Below are positions 19,819 to 31,441 of a stretch of DNA of 64,000 bases, piece by piece. The translations under genes and the position numbers were made by a program. Position 1 is the first letter of the stretch; each line of letters starts with the position of its first letter. Source of the stretch: Streptomyces sclerotialus (GTDB lineage Bacteria > Actinomycetota > Actinomycetes > Streptomycetales > Streptomycetaceae); contig JODX01000010.1 of assembly GCA_000719105.1 (NCBI GenBank), forward strand, positions 186,001-250,000, read 5' to 3'. The notes beneath the pieces are model-generated. The model did not search any database and was not told the DNA's origin. It was given only the letters and a program-made list of their open reading frames with translations.

Positions 19819-21966
19819 GTGAGCAGCGAGAACGGGCAGGGGAGCGGGGCCGCTGAGGGCGCGGTGCCGGAGCAGCTCGCGCTCATCCGGGAGGCCGTGC
19901 GGAAGAACAGGGCGCCGAAGGCCAAGCCGCGGACGTGGCGGGGGGCCGCTCTGGCCGAGGAGCTGCCCGTCGCCCGCGTGCTGGTCGACAAGGGCGTACT
20001 GCACCTCGACCGGTACTTCGACTATGCCGTGCCCGAGGAGCTGGACGCCGTGGCGCAGCCCGGGGTGCGGGTACGGGTGCGGTTCGGTGCCGGGGGGCGC
20101 AACGTCCGGGAAGGACGGCGGGAGGGCGGCTCGCTGATCGACGGGTTCCTCGTCGAGCGGGTCGCCGAGTCCGACTACTCGGGGCCGCTGGCCGCTCTGG
20201 CGCAGGTGGTCTCGCCCGAGCCCGTGCTCGGTCCGGAGTTGCTGGAGCTCGCCCGGGCCGTGGCCGACCGGTATGCCGGGAGCCTGGCGGATGTGCTGCA
20301 GCTGGCCGTTCCGCCGCGGCATGCACGGGCCGAGGCCAAGGAGATGGGCGGGCCGCCTCCGCCGCCCGGCCCGCCCGAGCCGGGGCCCTGGCTCCGGTAC
20401 GGACGGGGGGCCGACTTCCTGCGGGCGCTCGCGGCGGGAGGTGCGCCGCGTGCCGTGTGGACCGCGCTGCCCGGGCCCCAGTGGGCCGAGGAGATCGCAC
20501 GGGCCGTGCAGGCGACGCTCGCCTCCGGTCGCGGGGCGCTGGTCGTGGTGCCGGCCGGACGGCCCGCCGCCCGGGTCGACGCGGCACTGCGCGAGCTGCT
20601 CGGCGAGGGGCAGCACGCCCTGCTCACCGCCGACGCGGGGCCGGAGCGGCGCTACCGGGAGTGGCTCGCCGTACGGCGCGGTGCCGTGCGCGCCGTCGTC
20701 GGGACGCGGGCGGCCATGTTCGCCCCCGTACGGGACCTCGGGCTCGTGGTGATCTGGGACGACGGGGACGCGAGCCACAGTGACGACCATGCTCCCTTCC
20801 CTCATGTGCGCGAAGTGCTGGAGCTGCGGGCGACCCGGGACAAGTGCGCCTTTCTGCTCGGCGGCTGGAGCTGCACCGTGGAGGCCGCGCAGCTCGTCGA
20901 GAGCGGATGGGCGGCGCCGCTCGTCGCCGACCGGGAGCAGGTGCGGGCGGCCGCTCCCCTGGTACGGACCGTCGGCGACGCCGATCTGGCCCGGGACGAG
21001 GCCGCGCGGGCGGCCCGGCTGCCGAGCCTCGCCTGGCAGGTGGTGCGGGACGGGCTGCGCCGGGGCCCGGTGCTCGTCCAGGTGCCGCGACGGGGGTACG
21101 TGCCCCGGCTGGCCTGCGCGCGGTGTCGGGAGCCGGCACGGTGCCGGCACTGCGCCGGCCCGCTGGAGGCCCAGGACGCCGGGGCGCTGCGGTGCGGGTG
21201 GTGCGGGCGGGAGGAGGCCGGCTGGCACTGCCCGGAGTGCGGCGGCTTCCGGCTGCGGGCGCAGATCGTGGGGGCCCGGCGGACCGCCGAGGAGCTCGGG
21301 CGGGCCTTCCCGGCGGTGCCGGTCCGGACGTCCGGGCGGGAGCAGGTCCTCGACACCGTGCCGGCCGCGCCCGCGCTGGTGGTGAGCACCCCGGGCGCCG
21401 AGCCGGTCGCCGAGGGCGGCTACGCGGCCGCGCTGCTCCTGGACGGCTGGGCGATGCTCGGGCGGCCCGACCTGCGGGCCGGGGAGGATGCCCTGCGGCG
21501 CTGGATCGGGGCGGCCGGGCTGGTACGGGGCCAGGGGGCCGGCGGTACGGTCGTGATCGTCGCCGAGCCGACGCTGCGGCCCGTGCAGGCACTCGTGCGG
21601 TGGGACCCGGTGGGGCACGCGGTACGGGAGCTCGCCGAGCGGGCCGAGCTGGGGTTCCCGCCCGTGTCGCGGATGGCCGCGGTGTCGGGCACGGCTCAGG
21701 CGGTGGCCGACTTTCTCACCGGCACCGAGCTGCCTGCGGACGCCGAGGTGCTGGGGCCCGTTCCGCTGCCGGTCGCGGAGGCCGGACGGCCCCGGCGGGC
21801 GGGCGCGTCACCACCCGGGGAACGGTGGGAGCGGGCGCTCGTCCGGGTGCCGCCGGGCAGCGGTGCCGCCCTGGCCGCCGCGTTGAAGCACGCACAGGCT
21901 GCTCGGCTGGCGCGCGGGGGGAGTGAGACGGTGCGGATCCGGATCGATCCGCTGGACATCGGGTGA
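19819..21966 (+). CDS. priA: Primosomal protein PriA (actinobacterial, helicase motifs degenerate)
   Basis: PriA normally reloads the replisome at stalled forks. The 715-residue protein keeps the N-terminal 3'-DNA-binding domain (VARVLVDKGVLHLDRYFDYAVPEEL) and the zinc-binding region with paired cysteines (CARCREPARCRHC ... CGWCGREEAGWHCPEC). The ATPase motifs are not conserved: I see no Walker A GKT where it should be (VVVPAGRPAARVDAALREL follows directly), and the usual DEEH box reads WDDGD. This matches the known state of actinobacterial PriA, which may be a structural loader and not a helicase. GTG start at 19819. Convergent with the next gene. Confidence 0.88.
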   Translation: MSSENGQGSGAAEGAVPEQLALIREAVRKNRAPKAKPRTWRGAALAEELPVARVLVDKGVLHLDRYFDYAVPEELDAVAQPGVRVRVRFGAGGRNVREGRREGGSLIDGFLVERVAESDYSGPLAALAQVVSPEPVLGPELLELARAVADRYAGSLADVLQLAVPPRHARAEAKEMGGPPPPPGPPEPGPWLRYGRGADFLRALAAGGAPRAVWTALPGPQWAEEIARAVQATLASGRGALVVVPAGRPAARVDAALRELLGEGQHALLTADAGPERRYREWLAVRRGAVRAVVGTRAAMFAPVRDLGLVVIWDDGDASHSDDHAPFPHVREVLELRATRDKCAFLLGGWSCTVEAAQLVESGWAAPLVADREQVRAAAPLVRTVGDADLARDEAARAARLPSLAWQVVRDGLRRGPVLVQVPRRGYVPRLACARCREPARCRHCAGPLEAQDAGALRCGWCGREEAGWHCPECGGFRLRAQIVGARRTAEELGRAFPAVPVRTSGREQVLDTVPAAPALVVSTPGAEPVAEGGYAAALLLDGWAMLGRPDLRAGEDALRRWIGAAGLVRGQGAGGTVVIVAEPTLRPVQALVRWDPVGHAVRELAERAELGFPPVSRMAAVSGTAQAVADFLTGTELPADAEVLGPVPLPVAEAGRPRRAGASPPGERWERALVRVPPGSGAALAAALKHAQAARLARGGSETVRIRIDPLDIG

Positions 21967-22008
21967 GGCCGTGGGCTCGCGAGGCCGTGAGGGACGGCAC
22001 GCATGCTG

Positions 22009-22037
22009 CTGCCCCCCGGCGGTGCGCCGGGAGGCAG
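22009..22037. terminator. Two-way terminator between priA and the HTH gene
   Basis: 13-bp stem with one mismatch (22009-22021 with 22025-22037) and a 3-base loop, placed in the 84-base gap between two convergent genes. Confidence 0.7.
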
Positions 22038-22050
22038 TCGTCGGGCGTGA

Positions 22051-22938
<888 letters not shown>

Positions 22939-22944
22939 TCACTC

Positions 22945-23877
22945 ATGAAGCTCGTCTTCGCCGGTACGCCCGAGGTCGCCGTTCCCGCTCTGGACGCCCT
23001 GATCGCCTCCGGGCGGCACGAGGTGGCCGCCGTCGTCACGCGCCCCGACGCGCCGGCGGGACGGGGCCGGCGACTGGTGGCGAGCCCCGTCGCGCAGCGG
23101 GCGGAGGAGGCCGGGATCGAGGTGCTCAAGCCGAACCGGCCGAGGGACGAGGAGTTCCTCGCGCGGCTGCGGGAGATCGGGCCCGACTGCTGCCCCGTGG
23201 TGGCGTATGGTGCCCTGTTGCCCCGGGTCGCGCTCGACGTCCCCGCCCAGGGCTGGGTCAACCTGCACTTCTCGCTGCTGCCCGCCTGGCGCGGCGCCGC
23301 CCCCGTACAGCACTCGATCATGGCGGGGGACGAGATCACCGGGGCGTCGACCTTCCTCATCGAGGAGGGGCTCGACTCCGGGCCCGTGTACGGGACCGTC
23401 ACCGAGGAGATCCGGCCCACCGACACCAGCGGCGACCTCCTCACCCGGCTCGCGTTCGCCGGGGCCGGGCTGCTGGCGGCCACGATGGACGGGATCGAGG
23501 ACGGCACCCTCAAGGCCGTGCCGCAGCCCGCCGACGGTGTCTCCCTGGCCCCGAAGATCACCGTGGAGGACGCGCAGGTGGACTGGTCGGCGCCCGCGCT
23601 GCGGGTCGACCGGGTGGTGCGGGGCTGCACGCCCGCGCCCGGGGCATGGACGACGTTCCGCGGCGAGCGGCTCAAGCTCATCCAGGTCGCGCCGGTGCCC
23701 GAGCGCACCGAGCTGGCCCCCGGCGCGCTCGGCGTCGGCAAGAACAGCGTCCACGCCGGGACCGGCTCGTACGCCGTCGAGCTGCTGTGGGTCCAGGCGC
23801 AGGGCAAGAAGCCGATGCGCGCGGCCGACTGGGCGCGTGGGGTGCGGATCGCGTCGGGGGAGACCCTCGGGGCGTAG
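22945..23877 (+). CDS. fmt: Methionyl-tRNA formyltransferase
   Basis: Adds the formyl group to initiator Met-tRNA using 10-formyl-tetrahydrofolate. 310 residues. The N-terminal catalytic domain starts [20 protein letters not shown] and carries [20 protein letters not shown] with the catalytic Asn and His; the C-terminal OB-like domain begins near 205. A -10 element TAGACT at 22861-22866 predicts a leader of about 70 bases. rsmB follows after 97 bases, the common fmt-rsmB order. Confidence 0.96.
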   Translation: MKLVFAGTPEVAVPALDALIASGRHEVAAVVTRPDAPAGRGRRLVASPVAQRAEEAGIEVLKPNRPRDEEFLARLREIGPDCCPVVAYGALLPRVALDVPAQGWVNLHFSLLPAWRGAAPVQHSIMAGDEITGASTFLIEEGLDSGPVYGTVTEEIRPTDTSGDLLTRLAFAGAGLLAATMDGIEDGTLKAVPQPADGVSLAPKITVEDAQVDWSAPALRVDRVVRGCTPAPGAWTTFRGERLKLIQVAPVPERTELAPGALGVGKNSVHAGTGSYAVELLWVQAQGKKPMRAADWARGVRIASGETLGA

Positions 23878-23974
23878 CCCTCCGGTGGCCGCTCAGGACC
23901 GGGCCACCCCCACGACGTAGGCTGGGAGACATATCGGTCCCGTTCTTTCATCCCTTTTCCGGAGCACCTTTTTC

Positions 23975-25414
23975 GTGAGCGAGCAGTCCCGTCGGCCGCG
24001 CAGGCCCGGCAAGCCCTACCGTCGGCCCCAGAAGGACCCCGTCCGCATCCTCGCCTTCGAGGCGCTGCGGGCGGTGGACGAACGGGACGCGTACGCGAAC
24101 CTCGTCCTGCCGCCGCTGCTGCGCAAGGCGCGCGAGAAGGAGGGGCCCGAGAAGTTCGACGCGCGCGACGCCGCGCTCGCCACCGAGCTGGTCTACGGGA
24201 CGCTGCGCCGGCAGGGCACGTACGACGCCATCATCGCCGCCTGCGTCGACCGGCCGCTGGGCGAGGTGGACCCGCCGGTGCTGGACGTGCTCAGCCTCGG
24301 TGTGCACCAGCTGCTGGGGACGCGGATCCCCACCCACGCCGCCGTCTCCGCGTCCGTGGAGCTCGCGCGCGTGGTGCTCGGCGACGGGCGCGCCAAGTTC
24401 GTCAACGCCGTGCTGCGGAAGGTCGCCCAGCACGACCTCGACGCGTGGCTGGAGCGGGTCGCGCCGCCCTACGACGAGGACCCCGAGGACCACCTCGCGG
24501 TCGTGCACTCGCACCCCCGCTGGGTCGTCTCCGCGCTGTGGGACTCCCTCGGCGGCGGGCGGAACGGCATCGAGGACCTGCTCGAAGCGGACAACGAGCG
24601 GCCGGAGGTCACCCTCGTCGCCCGCCCCGGACGGGCCACCGCCGACGAGCTCCTGGACGCGCTCGGCGAGGAGTCCGTGGCTCCGGGCCGCTGGTCGCCG
24701 TACGCCGTACGCCTCAGCGAGGGCGGCGAACCGGGAGCTTTGGACGCCGTACGGGAGAACCGGGCGGGCGTGCAGGACGAGGGCAGCCAGCTCGTGGCGC
24801 TGGCGCTGGCCAACGCTCCGCTGGACGGGCCGGACCGGGCGTGGCTGGACGGCTGCGCGGGCCCCGGCGGCAAGGCGGCGCTGCTCGCCGGGCTCGCCGC
24901 CCAGCGGGGTGCCGTACTGCTCGCCTCGGAGAAGCAGCCGCACCGTGCGGGCCTGGTCGCGAAGGCGCTGGACGGGAACCCCGGCCCGTACCAGGTGATC
25001 GCCGCCGACGGGACGCGGCCGCCGTGGCGCCCCGGCACCTTCGACCGGGTGCTGATGGACGTGCCCTGCACGGGGCTGGGCGCGCTGCGGCGGCGGCCCG
25101 AGGCGCGCTGGCGGCGGCGGCCGGAGGATCTGGACGGCTTCGCTCCGTTGCAGCGTTCGCTGCTGCGCACGGCGCTCGACTCCGTGCGGGTCGGCGGGGT
25201 CGTCGGCTACGCGACCTGCTCGCCGCACCTCGCCGAGACCCGCGCGGTCGTCGGCGACGTGCTCAAGCAGTACGGCTCCGGGGCCGAACTCATCGATGCG
25301 CGGCCGCTGCTGGAAGGCGTACCGGCCCTCGGCGACGGCCCCGACGTACAGCTCTGGCCGCATCTGCACGGGACCGACGCCATGTACCTGGCGCTCATCC
25401 GCCGGACCGCCTGA
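23975..25414 (+). CDS. rsmB: 16S rRNA m5C967 methyltransferase RsmB
   Basis: Methylates C967 of 16S rRNA using SAM. 479 residues: an N-terminal NusB-like RNA-binding domain (about 20-165, RILAFEALRAVDERDAYANLVL) and a Rossmann methyltransferase domain (about 190-475). Both catalytic cysteine motifs are present: DVPCTGLGALRRRPEARWRR and YATCSPHLAETRAVV. GTG start. A -10 element TAGGCT at 23918-23923 could give it its own transcript. Confidence 0.94.
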   Translation: MSEQSRRPRRPGKPYRRPQKDPVRILAFEALRAVDERDAYANLVLPPLLRKAREKEGPEKFDARDAALATELVYGTLRRQGTYDAIIAACVDRPLGEVDPPVLDVLSLGVHQLLGTRIPTHAAVSASVELARVVLGDGRAKFVNAVLRKVAQHDLDAWLERVAPPYDEDPEDHLAVVHSHPRWVVSALWDSLGGGRNGIEDLLEADNERPEVTLVARPGRATADELLDALGEESVAPGRWSPYAVRLSEGGEPGALDAVRENRAGVQDEGSQLVALALANAPLDGPDRAWLDGCAGPGGKAALLAGLAAQRGAVLLASEKQPHRAGLVAKALDGNPGPYQVIAADGTRPPWRPGTFDRVLMDVPCTGLGALRRRPEARWRRRPEDLDGFAPLQRSLLRTALDSVRVGGVVGYATCSPHLAETRAVVGDVLKQYGSGAELIDARPLLEGVPALGDGPDVQLWPHLHGTDAMYLALIRRTA

Positions 25415-25525
25415 CCCCGGGTCCGGCTGCCCGGCGGACCGCCCGGCCGTCGGCCCGCGCCCCGGACGGCCCCGCGCCGGACCCACCGGGTCCGGACCCG
25501 GGAGTGCGCCCGGGGCCGGGCATGG

Positions 25526-25531
25526 CAGGCT
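25526..25531 (+). promoter_or_regulatory. Promoter -10 (CAGGCT), predicted leaderless rpe transcript
   Basis: CAGGCT ends six bases before the rpe ATG at 25538, the spacing expected if transcription starts on the A of ATG. There is no ribosome site in the six intervening bases. Confidence 0.45.
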
Positions 25532-25537
25532 TGGGGC

Positions 25538-26224
25538 ATGGCCGCGCAGATCAACCCCAGCATCCTGTCCGCCGACTTCGCCCGGCTCGCCGACGAGGCG
25601 AAGGCGGTCGAGGGAGCCGACTGGCTCCACGTCGACGTGATGGACAACCACTTCGTCCCCAACCTCACCCTCGGTGTGCCGGTCGTGGAGTCCCTGGCCC
25701 GTGCGACGGACACGCCGCTGGACTGCCATCTGATGATCGAGGACCCCGACCGGTGGGCGCCGCAGTACGTCGAGGCGGGGGCCGGTTCGGTGACCTTCCA
25801 CGCCGAGGCGGCCGCCGCCCCGGTGCGGCTCGCGCGGGAGATCCGGGCGAAGGGGGCCCGGGCCTCGATGGCGCTGAAGCCCGCGACGCCCATCGAGCCG
25901 TACGAGGATCTGCTGCCCGAGCTCGACATGGTGCTGATCATGACGGTCGAGCCCGGCTTCGGCGGCCAGGCGTTCCTCGACATCATGCTGCCGAAGATCC
26001 GCCGCACCCGTGAGTTGATCGCCAAGCACGGTCTGGAGATGTGGCTGCAGGTCGACGGCGGTGTCTCCGCCTCCACCATCGAGCGCTGCGCCGAGGCGGG
26101 CGCCGACGTCTTCGTCGCCGGGTCGGCCGTGTACGGTGCCGAGGACCCGGCCGAAGCGGTCCGCGCGCTGCGCGAGCGGGCGCGGTCGGCCACGGCGGCG
26201 GCCGGCTGGGCGTGCGCACATTGA
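25538..26224 (+). CDS. rpe: Ribulose-phosphate 3-epimerase
   Basis: Interconverts ribulose 5-phosphate and xylulose 5-phosphate in the pentose phosphate pathway. 228-residue TIM barrel with [16 protein letters not shown], the metal-binding [25 protein letters not shown], and [12 protein letters not shown] motifs, and the phosphate-binding [29 protein letters not shown] at the C-terminus. Probably transcribed from its own leaderless promoter. Confidence 0.97.
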   Translation: MAAQINPSILSADFARLADEAKAVEGADWLHVDVMDNHFVPNLTLGVPVVESLARATDTPLDCHLMIEDPDRWAPQYVEAGAGSVTFHAEAAAAPVRLAREIRAKGARASMALKPATPIEPYEDLLPELDMVLIMTVEPGFGGQAFLDIMLPKIRRTRELIAKHGLEMWLQVDGGVSASTIERCAEAGADVFVAGSAVYGAEDPAEAVRALRERARSATAAAGWACAH

Positions 26225-26445
26225 GCCACGCTGGGAACGCGCACTGATTCCCGCCGAGTGCGCCCCCTGATCTTCAGAACCCGCGGAACGCCCGGTCAGG
26301 AACCCGGCGGGGTCCCCGAAACGTTCGATCAGTGAGCCCGGTGGACCGCTGGACGTGCGACCTGTGGGCCAAGGGAACGTGAACGCCTCCCGTCCGGGCA
26401 GATCGAACACGTGGGATCTGCAAGGATGAACCGCGAATCCAGAGT

Positions 26446-27489
26446 GTGAACAGCAGTGAGGAGATGGCCGTGTCGGGTATGTCGGCGGGCCGGTCAGCCA
26501 TGCGGATGGGACCCGCTGAGCTGGTGCAGGCGGCGGCCATGGCCCGTCGCTTCTATCTCGAGGGCAAGTCCAAGATCCAGATTGCCGAGGAGTTCGGCGT
26601 CAGCCGCTTCAAGGTGGCCCGGGTCCTGGAGACCGCTCTCGAACGGGATCTCGTGCGCATCGAGATCCGTGTCCCCGCGGAGCTGGACGCCGAGCGCTCC
26701 GACGCGCTGCGCGCCCGCTACGGCCTCCGGCACGCCGTGGTCGTCGAGTCCCCGGCCGAGGCCGAGGAGTCGCCCGACCCGGAGAACCTCGGCGAGGTCG
26801 CCGCGGACCTCCTCGGCGAACTGGTGACCGAGGGGGACGTCCTCGGCCTCGCCTGGGGGCGTTCCACCATCCACATGGCGGCCGCCCTCGACCGGCTGCC
26901 GCCGTGCACGGTGGTGCAGCTCACGGGCGTGTACGACGCGGGCACCGCCGAGCGCGGCTCGGTGGAGGCGGTCCGCCGGGCCGCCCAGGTGTCGGGCGGC
27001 GACGCCCACCCCATCTACGCGCCGATGCTGCTGCCCGACGCGGCCACCGCCGCCGCGCTGCGCAACCAGACCGGCATCGCCCGGGCCTTCGAATACTTCG
27101 ACAAGGTCACGGTCGCCTGCGTCTCCATCGGCTCCTGGGAGGCGGGCATCTCGACGGTGCACGACATGCTCAGCGACGAGGAACGCGCCCACTACGCGTC
27201 CCTCGGTGTCGCCGCCGAGATGTCCGCGCACCTCTTCGACGCCGAGGGCCGCCGGGTCGGGCGCGACCTGGGCGAGCGGTGCATCACGGTCAAGGCCGAC
27301 CAGCTGCGCCGTATCCCGGAGGTCGTGGCGATCGCGGGCGGACAGCGCAAGGCGGCCGCGATCGACGCCGTCCTGCGGTCGGGCCTGGTGACCAGCCTGG
27401 TCACGGACACCTCGGCCGCCGACCAGCTGCTGATGGCGGGCCCGGCGCCCAAGCCGGCGCTGAACCGCTCGGACCCGGATGGTCCCTGA
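26446..27489 (+). CDS. SorC/DeoR-type sugar-sensing transcriptional regulator
   Basis: One-domain-plus-effector regulator: an N-terminal helix-turn-helix (about 25-60, RRFYLEGKSKIQIAEEFGVSRFKVARVL) and a large C-terminal sugar-phosphate-binding domain of the SorC family (about 75-340), which includes GLAWGRSTIHMAAAL and TVACVSIGSWEAGIST. It presumably senses a phosphorylated sugar; rpe upstream and no transporter downstream leave the ligand open. The start is uncertain: GTG 26446 gives the longest form (347 aa), but GAGGAG at 26458-26463 would better serve the GTG at 26470 or ATG at 26479. A very strong terminator follows. Confidence 0.88.
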   Translation: MNSSEEMAVSGMSAGRSAMRMGPAELVQAAAMARRFYLEGKSKIQIAEEFGVSRFKVARVLETALERDLVRIEIRVPAELDAERSDALRARYGLRHAVVVESPAEAEESPDPENLGEVAADLLGELVTEGDVLGLAWGRSTIHMAAALDRLPPCTVVQLTGVYDAGTAERGSVEAVRRAAQVSGGDAHPIYAPMLLPDAATAAALRNQTGIARAFEYFDKVTVACVSIGSWEAGISTVHDMLSDEERAHYASLGVAAEMSAHLFDAEGRRVGRDLGERCITVKADQLRRIPEVVAIAGGQRKAAAIDAVLRSGLVTSLVTDTSAADQLLMAGPAPKPALNRSDPDGP

Positions 27490-27527
27490 CGGTCACTGAC
27501 GGCGCCCACCCGCGTTCCCGGCTCCGC

Positions 27528-27573
27528 ATGCCGCGCCCCGTCCCCCGATCGCTCGGGGGACGGGGCGCGGCAT
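27528..27573 (+). terminator. Strong terminator after the SorC-type regulator
   Basis: Perfect 21-bp stem closed by the tetraloop TCGC (arms 27528-27548 and 27553-27573), 38 bases after the stop codon and followed by ATTGTC. Confidence 0.88.
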
Positions 27574-27659
27574 ATTGTCACCGGCCGGGGCGGCGGGATG
27601 TACTGGGCCGATGCTCACTTCACCTCTGCTCGCCCCGCCTCGTTCCGGACGGTGCTGAG

Positions 27660-28046
27660 ATGGGCGACGGCACCCTTGCACAGGCGCTCGCCGCCGAAGG
27701 CTGGGTCCACGTCGGGCTGGACCTGGGCGGCGTCACCGACAAGCCCGCGTTCCTGGACCGCTGCGCCCGCGCGCTGGACCTGCCGGACTGGTTCGGCCAC
27801 AACTGGGACGCCCTCGCCGACTGTCTCACCGACCTGTCCTGGGCGCCGCCCGCGCGAGGGCGGCTGGTCGTCCTCACCGGCTGGCAGGGGTTCGCCGGCG
27901 CCGCGCCGAACGACTGGAGCATCGCCCTGGAGGTGTTCTCCGACGCCGTCGCCCACGGGAGCGGCAGCGGCACCCCGCTCGAGGTGGTGCTCTCCCTCGG
28001 TTCTCCTGGAGGAACCTCCAAGGGTGCCCCCGGCCGGCCTGGATGA
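27660..28046 (+). CDS. Barstar family ribonuclease-inhibitor-like protein
   Basis: Barstar proteins bind and neutralise barnase-type ribonucleases. The 128-residue protein has the barstar core: KPAFLDRCARALDLPDWFGHNWDALADCLTDLSW at about 24-57, including the acidic and aromatic residues of the barnase-binding helix. No ribonuclease gene is seen nearby, so this is an orphan immunity or regulatory protein. The last ~20 residues (SPGGTSKGAPGRPG) come from a short hairpin-forming stretch (GGTTCTCC...GGAACC, 27999-28016) and may be a read-through extension from a repeat. ATG at 27660; an alternative upstream start cannot be ruled out. Confidence 0.8.
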   Translation: MGDGTLAQALAAEGWVHVGLDLGGVTDKPAFLDRCARALDLPDWFGHNWDALADCLTDLSWAPPARGRLVVLTGWQGFAGAAPNDWSIALEVFSDAVAHGSGSGTPLEVVLSLGSPGGTSKGAPGRPG

Positions 28047-29597
<1,551 letters not shown>

Positions 29598-29624
29598 GCG
29601 GACACCCGTCCTCCGAGCGGATGT

Positions 29625-29661
29625 GGCCCCCGTCATCCCGGTTTCCGGGACGACGGGGGCC
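29625..29661 (+). terminator. Terminator after guaB1
   Basis: GGCCCCCGTC pairs with GACGGGGGCC (10 bp); inside it CCCGG pairs with CCGGG around a TTT loop. The stem lies 28 bases after the guaB1 stop and is followed by GTTTC. Confidence 0.85.
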
Positions 29662-29663
29662 GT

Positions 29664-29723
29664 TTCATATGCAAAGGCATGTACAGTATGCATTGGTTAT
29701 GCAGTGGTCCTCATACATATGAA
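29664..29723. promoter_or_regulatory. AT-rich inverted repeat region upstream of the APC permease
   Basis: TTCATATG (29664-29671) and CATATGAA (29716-29723) are exact reverse complements 52 bases apart. Between them TATGCA-type words recur (29669, 29687, 29699). The segment is strikingly AT-rich for this genome, as expected of a promoter or a regulator-bound region. It lies ahead of the phased CGCAA sites. Confidence 0.5.
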
Positions 29724-29727
29724 GGCC

Positions 29728-29811
29728 GCGCAACACCCGAAACGGTCCGCGCAACAATCATGCACCAGCCCCCGATGAACGCAACGATCTTGCCCAGACG
29801 CGCAAGGTTGC
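29728..29811. promoter_or_regulatory. Four phased CGCAA half-sites (candidate Lrp operator)
   Basis: The core CGCAA occurs at 29729, 29750, 29780 and 29801, spaced 21, 30 and 21 bases, so the copies lie on nearly the same face of the helix. Two copies form inverted repeats with TTGC: GCAA-CGATC-TTGC (29781-29793) and GCAA-GG-TTGC (29802-29811). Repeated half-sites of this kind suit an Lrp/AsnC octamer that wraps DNA, and an Lrp-type regulator is encoded just downstream of the permease (31442). The binding assignment is inference. Confidence 0.55.
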
Positions 29812-29958
29812 TGCATTCCGCCCGAGAAGCCGCAGCTCATAGGGTCGTCCGCGGCGACGCGGCGTGGCAGGGACTCCCTGCTCGGTGGGCCCCTGCCTGA
29901 ACAAGGGTGCCGCCCGTTCCCGCCCCCCTCCCATCGGCAGCGATCAAGGAGCCGACGC

Positions 29959-31431
29959 ATGCTCGATCCAGGCGCACCCTCGCAGTCCCCCCGCTCAACC
30001 GTCCCGTCCTCCACCGGCGCCCGCCTGATGCGGCGCAAGCCCGTGGAACGGCTGGTCGCGGAGAGCGGCCGCGGTGAGGGCGGCTCGCTCCGCCGCACCC
30101 TCGGCCTCTGGCAGCTCACCATGATCAGCATCGGTGCCACGCTCGGCACCGGCATCTTCGTGGTGCTCGGCGAGGCGGTCCCCGACGCCGGCCCCGCCGT
30201 CACGCTCTCGTTCGTGATCGCCGGCCTGACCGCGCTCTTCTCGGCCCTGTCGTACGCCGAGCTCGCGGGCACCATCCCGGTCTCCGGGTCCTCCTACTCG
30301 TACGCGTACGCCACGATGGGCGAGCTGATCGCCTGGGTGTGCGGCTGGTGCCTGATGCTGGAGTACGGCGTGTCGGTGGCCGCGGTCGCGGTCGGCTGGG
30401 GCGAGTACCTCAACGAGCTGCTCGACGGCACCATCGGTGTCACCATCCCCGACGCGCTGTCCGCCCCGCCCGGCGACGGCGGCATCTTCAACCTGCCCGC
30501 GCTGATCGTCGTCCTGCTCGCGATGGCGTTCCTGCTCGGCGGCGCCCGTGAGTCCGCCCGCGCCAACACGATCATGGTGGTCGTGAAGATCGCCGCGCTG
30601 CTGCTGTTCTGCCTGATCGGCGTCCAGGGCTTCCGCTCCGGCAACTACGAGAACTTCATGCCGCTCGGCATGGCCGGCGTCAGCGCCGCCGGGGCCACGC
30701 TCTTCTTCTCGTACATCGGCTTCGACGCGGCCTCCACCGCGGGCGAGGAGGCGAAGAACGCCCAGCGCGACCTGCCCCGCGCGATCATGCTCTCGCTGCT
30801 CATCGTCACCGTGCTGTACGTCCTCGTCGCCGCCGTCGCGGTCGGGGCGCGGCCCTGGCAGCAGTTCGACGGCTCCGAGGCCGCTCTCGCCGGGATCATG
30901 AAGGACGTCACCGGGGACGCCTTCTGGGGCACGCTGCTCGCGGCCGGTGCGGTGATCGCCATCGCCAGCGTCGTCCTGACCGTGCTGTACGGCCAGACCC
31001 GCATCCTGTTCGCCATGTCCCGCGACGGTCTCGTGCCCAAGGTGTTCTCGCGCGTCCACGCGAAGACCGGCACGCCCCGCGTCAACACGGTCATCGTGTC
31101 CGTCTTCTGCGGAGTGCTGGCCGCCGCGGTCCCGCTCGGCCAGCTCGCCGACGCGACCAGCATCGGCACGCTGTTCGCGTTCGCACTCGTCAACGTGGCG
31201 GTCGTCGTCCTGCGGCGGACCCGCCCCGACATGCCCCGCACCTTCCGGCTGCCGCTGTCGCCGCTGCTGCCCGCGCTCGGGTTCCTCTTCTGCGTCTGGA
31301 TGATGGCCAGCCTCGACGCCGTCACCTGGATGGTCTTCGGAATCTGGATGGTGGTCGGGCTCGTGTTCTACTTCAGCTACGGCTACCGCCGCTCCCGTCT
31401 CGCCACCGCCACCGCCACCCCCGAAGAGTGA
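29959..31431 (+). CDS. APC-family amino acid permease
   Basis: Integral membrane transporter with about 12 helices over 490 residues, importing amino acids, probably cationic ones, judging by similarity of the core (LGLWQLTMISIGATLGTGIFVVLGEAV, SFVIAGLTALFSALSYAELAGTIPVSGSSYSY) to the CAT-like branch. The substrate is inferred and not proven. ATG at 29959 with AAGGAG upstream. Ten bases separate its stop from the Lrp regulator, so they form an operon. The DavA/DavB pair downstream fits a role in lysine or similar amino acid use. Confidence 0.88.
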   Translation: MLDPGAPSQSPRSTVPSSTGARLMRRKPVERLVAESGRGEGGSLRRTLGLWQLTMISIGATLGTGIFVVLGEAVPDAGPAVTLSFVIAGLTALFSALSYAELAGTIPVSGSSYSYAYATMGELIAWVCGWCLMLEYGVSVAAVAVGWGEYLNELLDGTIGVTIPDALSAPPGDGGIFNLPALIVVLLAMAFLLGGARESARANTIMVVVKIAALLLFCLIGVQGFRSGNYENFMPLGMAGVSAAGATLFFSYIGFDAASTAGEEAKNAQRDLPRAIMLSLLIVTVLYVLVAAVAVGARPWQQFDGSEAALAGIMKDVTGDAFWGTLLAAGAVIAIASVVLTVLYGQTRILFAMSRDGLVPKVFSRVHAKTGTPRVNTVIVSVFCGVLAAAVPLGQLADATSIGTLFAFALVNVAVVVLRRTRPDMPRTFRLPLSPLLPALGFLFCVWMMASLDAVTWMVFGIWMVVGLVFYFSYGYRRSRLATATATPEE

Positions 31432-31441
31432 TCGCCCCACC

